From assembly GCA_009937445.1 (NCBI GenBank), contig JAACFM010000033.1, forward strand, positions 1 through 37,490: a DNA stretch of 37,490 nucleotides. The letters are read 5' to 3'. Position 1 is the stretch's first letter. Each line of letters begins with the position of its first letter. A model generated the notes under the pieces. The model was not told the DNA's origin and made no database searches. It worked only from the letters and a program-made list of their open reading frames with translations. The translations under genes were made by a program, and so were the position numbers. The DNA is from Gammaproteobacteria bacterium. Its GTDB lineage: Bacteria > Pseudomonadota > Gammaproteobacteria > Steroidobacterales > Woeseiaceae. Shown here piece after piece: positions 1 through 7,405 of the stretch.

Positions 1-956
1 CCAAGCTCGCTCTGTAATTTGGATAAGTAATTATCGCGGTCAAAGTCGTTCATGTTCGACGTATTGACACTCACACCAGCGCAGAAGCAGGCTGGTCGCG
101 TACGTCGGGCCAACCGCAGCGCATCATCAATGACCTCATCTAGTTGCGGAATCGGATAATCACCGCCGGACTCGTCAATTGCCAGACGCTCGGCGTCGTG
201 GCAAAGAATGATCGCATCGGGTTGCGAGCCATGCAGCAGGCCGAGGCTGACTCCCGAGTAGCTTGGATTGAGGAGTGAGCCCTGTCCTTCAATGACATCC
301 CAGTGGTCGTGGTCGTTGTCGGGAGACAAGACCTGCGCCGCGCCGGATATGAAGTCGGCGACCACGGCATCAACCGGTATTCCTTCTCCGGCGATCATAA
401 TGCCTGTTTGTCCGGTTGCTCTGAACGTTGTTTTGACGCCCCGGCGTTCGAGCTCGCGATGCATGGCGAGGGCACTGTATTTTTTGCCGACGGCACAATC
501 GGTACCGACCATGAGGACTCTTTTTCCGGAGCGTAATCGGCCATCGCCAATCGGAATTCCGGGCGGCGGAATACGCACATCGATTAGTTTTGCGCCGCCA
601 CTTTTTGCAGCGGCGAGCAGGTCGGGGTTATCCACGAGCTTGCTGTGCAATCCTGCGGCGATATTGAGGCCGGCGGCTGCGAGCTTGGCCAACTGGGGAA
701 CCCAGTGTTCAGGTATCTGCCCACCCATCGGCGCGACACCAACGATCACGGTCTTGATGCCCGCATCTTTGGCTTCCTGCACGGTCAACTCGGGAAGCCC
801 AAGATCAACCGGGCAGTCCGGTAATCGCATTTGCCCGGCGCATCGTTCGGGTCGCCAATGGGCTATGCCCGCACCGGTCTTTGCATGGTGAGTATCGGGA
901 ACGTCACCCAAATAAATGAGGTACGGGGCTTCGAGGTTTATTCTCGTTAATTCCAT
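1..956 (-). CDS. dgcN: DgcN-type D-glutamate N-acetyltransferase (DUF1611), 3' end cut by window
   Basis: The leftward frame from the ATG at 954-956 stays open for 318 codons and runs off the window, so only about the last 15-20 residues should be missing. The N-terminal domain has PYLIYLGD and WRPERCAGQ-type segments. A P-loop-like GTDCAVGKKYSA lies near residue 170, followed by FRATGQTGIMIAGEGI, DFISGAA, WDVIEGQGSL and GVSLGLLHGSQPDA. This is the conserved order of DUF1611 proteins. Family knowledge: DgcN acetylates D-glutamate and DgcA then racemises the N-acetyl-D-glutamate. The gene starts 43 bp after the E2 gene on the same strand, so it is probably the last or a late member of the leucine/branched-chain catabolic operon. 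A dgcA gene would be expected just beyond position 1 but cannot be seen. Family assignment is firm; the exact substrate is inferred. Confidence 0.85.
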   Translation of the reverse strand, partial: MELTRINLEAPYLIYLGDVPDTHHAKTGAGIAHWRPERCAGQMRLPDCPVDLGLPELTVQEAKDAGIKTVIVGVAPMGGQIPEHWVPQLAKLAAAGLNIAAGLHSKLVDNPDLLAAAKSGGAKLIDVRIPPPGIPIGDGRLRSGKRVLMVGTDCAVGKKYSALAMHRELERRGVKTTFRATGQTGIMIAGEGIPVDAVVADFISGAAQVLSPDNDHDHWDVIEGQGSLLNPSYSGVSLGLLHGSQPDAIILCHDAERLAIDESGGDYPIPQLDEVIDDALRLARRTRPACFCAGVSVNTSNMNDFDRDNYLSKLQSEL

Positions 957-999
957 AGCGACCGATCATAAATCAATACTGCAGATCGATCACCCACAG

Positions 1000-2214
1000 C
1001 TACGGCAGGAATATTGTTGCCGGGTGCTCGAACATTTCCTTTATGCGCTGGATCATTGCGGCGGCGTCGTAACCGTCGACAAAGCGATGGTCGAACGATG
1101 ACGAAAGATTCATCATCAGTCTGACTGCGATTTGGCCATTGAACACTACGGGTCTTTGCACCGCACGATTGACACCGATGATGCCCACTTCAGGCAGGTT
1201 GATGACGGGCGTTGAGGCAATGCCACCCAGTTTTCCCAAGCTCGTGATGGTGATGGTCCCGCCCGTCAATTCACTCTTCTTGGCACTGTTATCTCGTGCG
1301 GCTTGAGTTACACGGCGGATTTCCGCAGCGAGACTGCCTATGTCCCTCATTTCAGCGTGTTTTACAACGGGAACTTTCAGGCCATCGGGCGTTTGCGTCG
1401 CAACACCTAAGTGCACCGCTTCGTGCTGCAGCAAAACATTGCGCTCTTTGTCGTAGGTTGAATTGCACTGTGGGAATTCTTGCAGCGCACGCACCAGCGC
1501 GAGACCAAGAAACGGTAGTAGCGTCAAGCGTTCTGACGGATCACTTTTCGCATTGTTGAGGTGTTTGCGCAATGCCTCAAGTTCGGTGATGTCGATTTCT
1601 TCAACGTAGGCAAAGTGTGGGATTTCCTGCTTTGCCCTGCTCATGCGCTCTGCGATGATACGGCGCAGGCCAATGACTTTGATTTCCTTGACGGCCGTCG
1701 AGGGTGCCGCGGCGCTTCTCGCGACCGGCGTACCGGTTGCTTGTGCCTTCAGATAATTGTCAAAATCCTTACGCTGTATGCGGCCGCCTGCGCCCATGCC
1801 GGGAACGAGGCTGAGATCAATACCGGCCTCTTTCGCACGGCGACGAATCGCTGGCGAAGTAACGACTCTCGTGCCCGCATCAACCTCTGCCACAAGCTGG
1901 GAAAAGGCGTCAGAGTCTTTCGTGCTGGGTTGTGGCTGCGGTGCAGGGGCCGGCTCTTTGCTGGCCGCTTCGCTGTCGGTCTCGAAAGTCACCAGCGCTG
2001 CGCCTACAGCGACAACATCACCGGGTTCGCCGGCGAGCTTGATGACTGTGCCGCTGACGGGCGAGGCCAGTTCCACCGCCGCCTTGTCGGTCATCATCGT
2101 GCCAACAACGGTTTCCTCTTCGACGAATTCGCCAACCTTGATGAACCATTCGCCGATTTCAGATTCAACGGTGCCTTCGCCGAGGTCTGGGAGTTTGAAA
2201 ATATGCTCGCTCAT
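1000..2214 (-). CDS. bkdB: Branched-chain 2-oxoacid dehydrogenase E2 (dihydrolipoyl acyltransferase)
   Basis: 404 residues. It transfers the acyl group from E1 to CoA through a swinging lipoyl arm in the 2-oxoacid dehydrogenase complex. The single lipoyl domain (about 1-80) carries the lipoylation site MTDKAAVE at Lys44. A peripheral subunit-binding domain follows around 115-150 (TSPAIRRRAKEAGIDL, then GAGGRI). The C-terminal catalytic domain ends with SFDHRFVDGYDAA, which contains the HxxxDG active site. The start at 2214 was chosen because the lipoyl domain begins there and its ATG overlaps the E1beta stop by 4 bp (ATGA), implying translational coupling; an in-frame upstream ATG would add 21 non-homologous residues. 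The position after leucine dehydrogenase points to leucine/valine/isoleucine oxoacids rather than pyruvate. No E3 (lpd) gene is present in the operon. Confidence 0.93.
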   Translation of the reverse strand: MSEHIFKLPDLGEGTVESEIGEWFIKVGEFVEEETVVGTMMTDKAAVELASPVSGTVIKLAGEPGDVVAVGAALVTFETDSEAASKEPAPAPQPQPSTKDSDAFSQLVAEVDAGTRVVTSPAIRRRAKEAGIDLSLVPGMGAGGRIQRKDFDNYLKAQATGTPVARSAAAPSTAVKEIKVIGLRRIIAERMSRAKQEIPHFAYVEEIDITELEALRKHLNNAKSDPSERLTLLPFLGLALVRALQEFPQCNSTYDKERNVLLQHEAVHLGVATQTPDGLKVPVVKHAEMRDIGSLAAEIRRVTQAARDNSAKKSELTGGTITITSLGKLGGIASTPVINLPEVGIIGVNRAVQRPVVFNGQIAVRLMMNLSSSFDHRFVDGYDAAAMIQRIKEMFEHPATIFLP

Positions 2215-3227
2215 CCTGCCTCCATTACTCTGCGGATACCGGCCGACATGCGTTTCAGACCTGGAAAATACTGCCACTCAAAGGCATGCGGATAGGGTGT
2301 GTCCCAACCAGCAACGCGCGATATAGGCGCTTCGAGATGGTAGAAACATTCTTTTTGTATGGTCGCGGCAAGCTCGGCGCCGTAGCCACCGAACCGCGTT
2401 GCTTCGTGGGCAACGAGGCAGCGGCCTGTCTTCTTCACCGACTCAGCCAGCGTTGCAACGTCGAGCGGCGCCAGCGTGCGAACGTCAATGACCTCGCAAT
2501 CGACGCCGGTTTCATTAGCTGCTGCGATTGCCACGTGCACCAGCGTGCCGTACGTAATGATGGTTAGCTCTTCACCTTCGCGGACAACGGCAGCCTTTCC
2601 GAGAGGGACGGTGTAATGCCCCTCAGGAACCTCGCCCTTGGGATGTGAATTCCACGAGACCGCCGGCTTTTCCGGGTCGCCGTCGAAGGGTCCGTTATAG
2701 ATACGTTTCGGCTCGAAAAAGATAACCGGATCGTCCGACTCGATTGAGCTGATCAGCAATCCTTTCGCGTCATAAGGATTGGACGGCATGACAACCTTGA
2801 TGCCGCTAACGTGCGTGAATATGCCTTCCGGCGACTGCGAGTGAGTCTGGCCGCCACGTATTCCGCCACCACAGGGTGTGCGAATGGTGACAGGCGAGAA
2901 AAACTCCCCGCTCGAACGATAGCGGAGTCTTGCGAGCTCACTGACGATCTGGTCAAAGCCCGGGTAAATGTAGTCGGCGAATTGAATTTCAGCGACGGGG
3001 CGCAGTCCGTTCACACCCATACCGATTGCTGCGCCAATGATGCCGCCTTCTGAAATAGGCGCATCAATCACGCGATGTTCACCGTATTTGCGCTGCAATC
3101 CGTCAGTGCAACGGAACACGCCACCGAAATAGCCAACGTCTTCGCCCAGAACGACAACGCTCGGGTCTCTGTCCATCACGATATCGTGGGCGGAGCGAAT
3201 CGCCTCGATCATGTTCATGCGTGCCAT
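2211..3227 (-). CDS. bkdA2: Branched-chain 2-oxoacid dehydrogenase E1 beta subunit
   Basis: 338 residues, normal length for the beta subunit of the thiamine-diphosphate-dependent E1 heterotetramer. Visible family segments are VVVLGEDVGYFGGVFRCT near the N-terminus, PISEGGIIGAAIGMG, the QFADYIYPGFDQIVSE motif, and RTPCGGGIRGGQTHSQSPE. The C-terminal transketolase domain contains VIDVRTLAPLD and ends with DTPYPHAFEWQYFPG. Its ATG at 3225-3227 shares one base with the E1alpha stop (TAATG) and its own stop overlaps the E2 start (ATGA), so the three subunits are translationally coupled. Together with E1alpha it decarboxylates the branched 2-oxoacid and acylates the E2 lipoyl group. Confidence 0.94.
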   Translation of the reverse strand: MARMNMIEAIRSAHDIVMDRDPSVVVLGEDVGYFGGVFRCTDGLQRKYGEHRVIDAPISEGGIIGAAIGMGVNGLRPVAEIQFADYIYPGFDQIVSELARLRYRSSGEFFSPVTIRTPCGGGIRGGQTHSQSPEGIFTHVSGIKVVMPSNPYDAKGLLISSIESDDPVIFFEPKRIYNGPFDGDPEKPAVSWNSHPKGEVPEGHYTVPLGKAAVVREGEELTIITYGTLVHVAIAAANETGVDCEVIDVRTLAPLDVATLAESVKKTGRCLVAHEATRFGGYGAELAATIQKECFYHLEAPISRVAGWDTPYPHAFEWQYFPGLKRMSAGIRRVMEAG

Positions 3228-4468
3228 TATTCGCCCCTCTCAACTTCAAGCATCCGCCGTCGCTGCGACTCAAGATTCGGCGGCGTCTCGGCGTAAACAT
3301 CATCGAACATCGTGCCAGGATCCAGCCTGGGACCTTCTGTCATGGTGCCGTGCTTTTGCGCTTCCTTCCAGGCGCTCTTAACTTCCAAATGCAATTCTTC
3401 AATGAGTTTTTCATGTTTTGCCGCGGACCAGTGGCCCTCAAGAATCATGTGCTGCTTGAGGCGTTCGATCGGATCGCCCAGCGGGAAAGATGCCCATTCG
3501 TCTGTTGGTCGGTACTTGCTCGGATCATCACTCGTGGAGTGGGCGCCACCCCTATAGGTTACGAGCTCGATGAGCGTGGGACCGCCGCCGCGCCGCGCCC
3601 TGTCCGCCGCCCACAATGTTGCCGAATAGACCGCCAGAAAATCATTGCCATCAACGCGCAGTCCGGGAATACCCAGACCAAGACCGCGGGCGGCGAACGC
3701 CCTGCGTTGTCCTGCTGCGGTTCCCTGGAACGTCGATATGGCCCACTGATTGTTGACGACGTTGAGGATGACCGGTGATTGGTAAATGGCGGCGAACGTA
3801 AGTGCGTGATGAAAGTCGGCCTCGGATGTCGTGCCGTCGCCGACCCACGAAGCGGCGATATGATCTTCGCCCTTGATGGCCGATGCCATAGCCCAGCCAA
3901 CGGCGTGCGGGTATTGCGTGCCAAGATTGCCAGAGATCGAAAAGACATTGCCGCTTTTTGAATGGTACATGATGGGCAGCTGCCGGCCCTGACACATGTC
4001 GCGCGTGTTCGACAAACACTGACACATCATGTCAACCAGACTAACGCCGCGGTACATGTACAGGCCCTGATTTCGATACGACGGGAAACACATGTCACCC
4101 GGCCGTAGCGCCATACCCTGTGCGATGGAAATGGCCTCTTCACCCAGCGCCTGCATATAAAAGGAAATGCGTCCCTGGCGTTGTATTTGCCACATACGCT
4201 CATCGAAGACGCGGTTCAGCAGCATCCAGCGCAAACCGACTTGCAGCTCCGTCGCGTCGAGATTGGGATTCCACTGACCTTTGGCCTCATGGTCATCATC
4301 GAGAACACGAATCAGGCCTTCGCTCAGATGCTGGATATCACGCGTTCGTGCATCAGACGACGGTTTGTCCACGCTGCCGGCAGGTGAGAGATCCAGATAA
4401 CTAAAATCGGGTTCTTCGCCTGGACGCGCGGTCGGTCTCGGAATTTGCAATCGCGATTTCGTCATCAT
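3227..4468 (-). CDS. bkdA1: Branched-chain 2-oxoacid dehydrogenase E1 alpha subunit
   Basis: 413 residues. The thiamine-diphosphate/Mg motif is clear: WVGDGTTSEADFHHAL followed about 20 residues later by VVNNQWAIST. GQGMALRPGDMCFPSYRNQG-like sequence and the phosphorylation-loop region YRGGAHSTSDDPSKYRP are typical of branched-chain rather than pyruvate E1 alpha proteins, as is the long N-terminal extension. Two adjacent ATGs (4468 and 4465) both fit behind an AGGAAG-type ribosome site. The gene begins 12 bp after leucine dehydrogenase, whose oxoacid product is the substrate of this complex. Whether the complex also accepts pyruvate cannot be told from the sequence. Confidence 0.94.
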   Translation of the reverse strand: MMTKSRLQIPRPTARPGEEPDFSYLDLSPAGSVDKPSSDARTRDIQHLSEGLIRVLDDDHEAKGQWNPNLDATELQVGLRWMLLNRVFDERMWQIQRQGRISFYMQALGEEAISIAQGMALRPGDMCFPSYRNQGLYMYRGVSLVDMMCQCLSNTRDMCQGRQLPIMYHSKSGNVFSISGNLGTQYPHAVGWAMASAIKGEDHIAASWVGDGTTSEADFHHALTFAAIYQSPVILNVVNNQWAISTFQGTAAGQRRAFAARGLGLGIPGLRVDGNDFLAVYSATLWAADRARRGGGPTLIELVTYRGGAHSTSDDPSKYRPTDEWASFPLGDPIERLKQHMILEGHWSAAKHEKLIEELHLEVKSAWKEAQKHGTMTEGPRLDPGTMFDDVYAETPPNLESQRRRMLEVERGE

Positions 4469-4480
4469 GTCTGCTTCCTG

Positions 4481-5533
4481 TTATTTTTTGCCAACGGCAA
4501 TCAGTCGACGTGCCAGTTCGTCAGCGAGTTCATTGGTCGGCCGACCGGTTTCGTTCGCTTCGGCAAATATCGCGTGCAGGCGGGCTGGGATCTTCGCCAC
4601 GTCTGCCCGAACCTGATCTTCCGAACTGCCGCCATAATATTCATGCGACACACTTATTATACCGCCGGCATTGATGACATAGTCCGGCGCGTACAGAATT
4701 TCGCGAGCAGACAGTCGCTCGCCGTCTGCGAGTGTAGACAATTGATTATTGGCGGCCCCGGCAACGATTTTCGCTTTTATGTTTGGGATGGTTGCCGTCG
4801 TCAGAACATTGCCGAGCGCGCAGGGTGCGAGTACATCCGCATTTGCAAAGAGAATTTCGGAAGGCGCAACGATTTCGACAGGCATGGCGTTGCTGACCGC
4901 GTCGAGATTCTCCCGGTTGACGTCAGCGACGATCAGTTTCGCACCGGCGTCGTGCAGCAACTGGCAGAGATATAGACCGACATGACCAACGCCCTGAACA
5001 GCGATCGTTAAACCAGCAAGCGAGTCTTTGCCGAGTCTTACACTGACAGCGGCTTCTATTCCCAGATACACACCCAGTGCCGTCCAGGGTGACGGATCAC
5101 CGCCAGCGCTGCCGCCGCTTTGTGGCAGTCCGGAGACGTATTGGGTGTGTTGTTGTACGTGCCGCATGTCGTCGACTGACATACCGACATCTTCAGCGGT
5201 GATGTAACTGCCACCGAGAGAATTGACAGCGCGACCGAATGCCGACAGTAACTCCGGTGTTTTTGGCGCATTGTCGTTAGCGAGTATGACGGCCTTGCCG
5301 CCGCCGAATGGCAGTTCTGCAACGGCATTCTTGTACGTCATGCCACGGGAAAGACGCAGCGCATCGGTTAGCGCGTCTGTGTCCCCTGCGTAAGACCACC
5401 GACGGCAGCCACCTGCTGCCGGGCCAAGAGTGGTTGAGTGCACGGCGATAATGGCTCTCAGGCCGGTTGCAGCATCATTGATGAAGTGCAGTGATTCGTG
5501 ATCGTCGAATTCAGCGTGGTCGAATACGCCCAT
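4481..5533 (-). CDS. ldh: Leucine dehydrogenase (Glu/Leu/Phe/Val dehydrogenase family)
   Basis: 350 residues. It oxidatively deaminates leucine and other branched-chain amino acids to the 2-oxoacid with NAD. With the start at 5533, the substrate and catalytic lysines fall at Lys68 (MTYKNA) and Lys80 (PFGGGKAV), the same numbers as in the well-studied Bacillus enzymes, which supports this start. It is preceded by an AAGGGGAGAGG-type ribosome site; a longer in-frame extension upstream to 5653 looks non-coding. The NAD-binding Rossmann motif VQGVGHVGLYL is present. It is the first gene of the operon ldh-bkdA1-bkdA2-bkdB-dgcN and is divergent from an Lrp/AsnC regulator, which is likely to control it. 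Confidence 0.92.
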   Translation of the reverse strand: MGVFDHAEFDDHESLHFINDAATGLRAIIAVHSTTLGPAAGGCRRWSYAGDTDALTDALRLSRGMTYKNAVAELPFGGGKAVILANDNAPKTPELLSAFGRAVNSLGGSYITAEDVGMSVDDMRHVQQHTQYVSGLPQSGGSAGGDPSPWTALGVYLGIEAAVSVRLGKDSLAGLTIAVQGVGHVGLYLCQLLHDAGAKLIVADVNRENLDAVSNAMPVEIVAPSEILFANADVLAPCALGNVLTTATIPNIKAKIVAGAANNQLSTLADGERLSAREILYAPDYVINAGGIISVSHEYYGGSSEDQVRADVAKIPARLHAIFAEANETGRPTNELADELARRLIAVGKK

Positions 5534-5666
5534 GCCTCTCCCCTTTAGAGCTACGCATACATTGACTAATATATCGCGAAGGTTAGCCATAAAACATGCA
5601 AAAGCTTTTACTGAACAGCAAAAACACGCATAATTATTGCGAATAAATAGCAATAATGAATGAATT
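5534..5666. promoter_or_regulatory. Divergent AT-rich promoter/operator region between ldh and the Lrp-type gene
   Basis: This 133-bp AT-rich interval lies between two divergent genes. A TTATTGC arm (5634-5640) pairs with GCAATAA (5650-5656) around a 9-base spacer. An outer GCATAATT (5628-5635) is matched by AATTATGC (5663-5670), which reaches into the start codon of the regulator. Symmetric AT-rich sites of this kind are typical for Lrp/AsnC proteins, so autoregulation plus control of the catabolic operon is the likely reading. The repeats are seen in the sequence; binding is inferred. Confidence 0.5.
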
Positions 5667-6134
5667 ATGCAAAATATTTCTCTGGATCAAACGGATCGAA
5701 AAATTCTCGACTTGCTGCAATCAAGCTCCGGAATAAATGCAGCCGCGATAGGCGAACGTATCGGACTCTCCCAGTCGGCCTGCTGGCGTCGAATCCAGCG
5801 CATGCGAGAGGACGGTGTCATCCGCGACCAGCCGGTTATTCTGGATCGCGAGAAGGTCGGTTTGACGACAATGGTGTTCGCGCACGTGAAGCTGACATCA
5901 CACGGTCGCAGTAATTTGTCGACCTTTGCCGACGATGTGAAGCAGTATCCAGAAGTGCTGGACTGCTACGTGGTGCTTGGCAACGTCGACTTTCTATTAC
6001 GCATCGTCACGAAAGATATCAAAGCCTACGAACAATTCTTTTTCGAAAAGCTCTCGCAGCTTCCGGGCATACAGGAAGTGACATCAAGCATCGTGTTGTC
6101 CGACATCAAACACACGACGGCTCTTCCGATCTAG
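5667..6134 (+). CDS. Lrp/AsnC family transcriptional regulator
   Basis: 155 residues, usual length. The N-terminal helix-turn-helix (about 10-60) begins with LDQTDRKILDLLQ and contains the recognition region IGLSQSACWRRIQRMREDGVI. The C-terminal RAM/ligand-binding domain has the pattern DVKQYPEVLDCYVVLGNVDFLLRIV-like and ends with STIVLSDIKHTT-like residues. It is transcribed away from leucine dehydrogenase across a symmetric AT-rich region, which points to a local regulator of branched-chain amino acid catabolism, probably a BkdR-type activator responding to leucine, isoleucine or valine. Its stop codon overlaps the stop of the convergent asparaginase gene (CTAG). Confidence 0.92.
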   Translation: MQNISLDQTDRKILDLLQSSSGINAAAIGERIGLSQSACWRRIQRMREDGVIRDQPVILDREKVGLTTMVFAHVKLTSHGRSNLSTFADDVKQYPEVLDCYVVLGNVDFLLRIVTKDIKAYEQFFFEKLSQLPGIQEVTSSIVLSDIKHTTALPI

Positions 6135-7015
6135 GCGAACGTTGCGACCTGCAACGGCTGCTTGCTTGAGACAGATGCGCGCTTCATACCGTCGGAGTTG
6201 TAAAGTGTCGCGATTTTTTGGAGTCGAGTAACAGCGATGACACCCGCATCGCCGCCCAGGCGCTTTACTTCGTCGAGCATGCCATTGATCGCATCATCCA
6301 GCGAGGCGCCGGATTTGAACGCGCAGGCGATCGACACCGCTCCGCCTGCGCGGATGATGTGTTCTCCGGTTCCCGTGCACGAAATCGCTATGTTGTCATC
6401 GGCCCAGGTGCCCGGCCCGATGAGCGGTGTGTCACCGATGCGGCCTTCGAGTTTGCCGAATGTGCCGCCGGTCGATGTCGCCGCGGCCAGCGCACCGGAC
6501 TGATCCAGCGCCACAGCGCCGACTGTGCCGTGAGCATTACTGTTCGTTGTCTCATCCTTGGTGACACCGACCGGGAGGCGGTAATAATCGTCGGGGTTTT
6601 CAACCTCGGCATAGCCGTTGTCGCGTGCGAAGGCGGCGGCACCAGCACCTGCGAGCAGGACGTGCGGCGTTTTTTCCATCACGCCGCGGGCTATTTGTAT
6701 CGGGCTCTCAAAACCGGGCAACGCTGCGACGGCACCGGCTTCGCGTGAAGGTCCGTACATGATCGATGCGTCCAGCTCAACATAGCCCGCCGTATTCGGA
6801 GCGGATCCTCGTCCAGCGACATACATTCCGGACGTTTCCATTTCGATGACCGCAGTTTCGACAACATCGAGTGCGCTGCAGCCGTTTGCAAGCAGTGTTT
6901 CGCATTCTTTCGTCAGACCAAGGAGATGTTCCTCAACTGAGTGGTAGTTACGGCCAGCTACTGCACCAGCACCGCCGTGCAGAGCGAAAGCGTATTGCTT
7001 ATTCGATTGGCTCAT
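6131..7015 (-). CDS. iaaA: Isoaspartyl peptidase/L-asparaginase (Ntn-hydrolase)
   Basis: 294 residues from the ATG at 7015. This is a plant-type asparaginase that hydrolyses isoaspartyl dipeptides and asparagine. The precursor opens with FALHGGAGAVAG. It contains VAGRGSAPNTAGYVELDASIM and the autocleavage site AHGTVGAVALD, which makes Thr164 the N-terminal nucleophile after self-processing. GGTFGKLEGRIGDTPLIGPGTWAD-like sequence follows and provides the substrate-binding Arg/Asp. An in-frame upstream ATG at 7057 would only add 14 residues that do not fit the family. No signal peptide is visible, so the enzyme is cytoplasmic. It probably works with the neighbouring amino acid and peptide catabolism genes. 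Confidence 0.92.
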   Translation of the reverse strand: MSQSNKQYAFALHGGAGAVAGRNYHSVEEHLLGLTKECETLLANGCSALDVVETAVIEMETSGMYVAGRGSAPNTAGYVELDASIMYGPSREAGAVAALPGFESPIQIARGVMEKTPHVLLAGAGAAAFARDNGYAEVENPDDYYRLPVGVTKDETTNSNAHGTVGAVALDQSGALAAATSTGGTFGKLEGRIGDTPLIGPGTWADDNIAISCTGTGEHIIRAGGAVSIACAFKSGASLDDAINGMLDEVKRLGGDAGVIAVTRLQKIATLYNSDGMKRASVSSKQPLQVATFA

Positions 7016-7405
7016 CGTCTGCTTTTGGTTCAGGGAGGAACGCGAGCATAGCGGCAAACCGGGCCAAGGGGTAGCACCCGTCGTTGTCTAATGTGCCTGC
7101 AATTCGGCCCAGCCCCGGATAATTTACGCGGGCGCGGGATACTGGCACCGACAACGGGCTGAATTCGAATATCACGAGCAGCGCCCATTCTTATCTTAGA
7201 AACCACAGAAACGGCCAAATTCCGTTGTAAAAAAACGACAATGTGGAGATTTTATTACTCTCATTCGAATTTAGTGTTGCAAAAAACCAATTATACTAGG
7301 AGAATCGCTGCACCTGTCCACATTTGTCCGTGGATGACTGATGATGTCGCAGTACGATACCGAGCGACATTAATTAAGACAACGTAAGCATAAGGGGTTT
7401 AGATA
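7016..7405 (+). promoter_or_regulatory. 390-bp upstream region of the TonB-dependent receptor gene
   Basis: No gene is supported in this interval. The right half (from about 7200) is AT-rich and contains a TATACT at 7292-7297 that could serve as a -10 box for the receptor gene, but no good -35 element sits at the right distance. A ribosome site AAGGGG lies around 7392-7397, in front of the ATG at 7406. The left half belongs to the asparaginase upstream region. No clear operator was recognised. Confidence 0.35.

Noticed and set aside
268-891. Long plus-strand open frame of 207 codons
   Set aside because: It lies fully opposite the dgcN coding frame, which carries clear family motifs; it has no recognisable domain.
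1561-2326. Plus-strand open frames of 189-244 codons
   Set aside because: They are antisense to the E2 gene, and their composition is that of a GC-rich shadow frame.
7277-7297. TTGCAA and TATACT as a promoter pair
   Set aside because: The spacer is only 9 bp, so the two elements cannot work together as a sigma-70 promoter.
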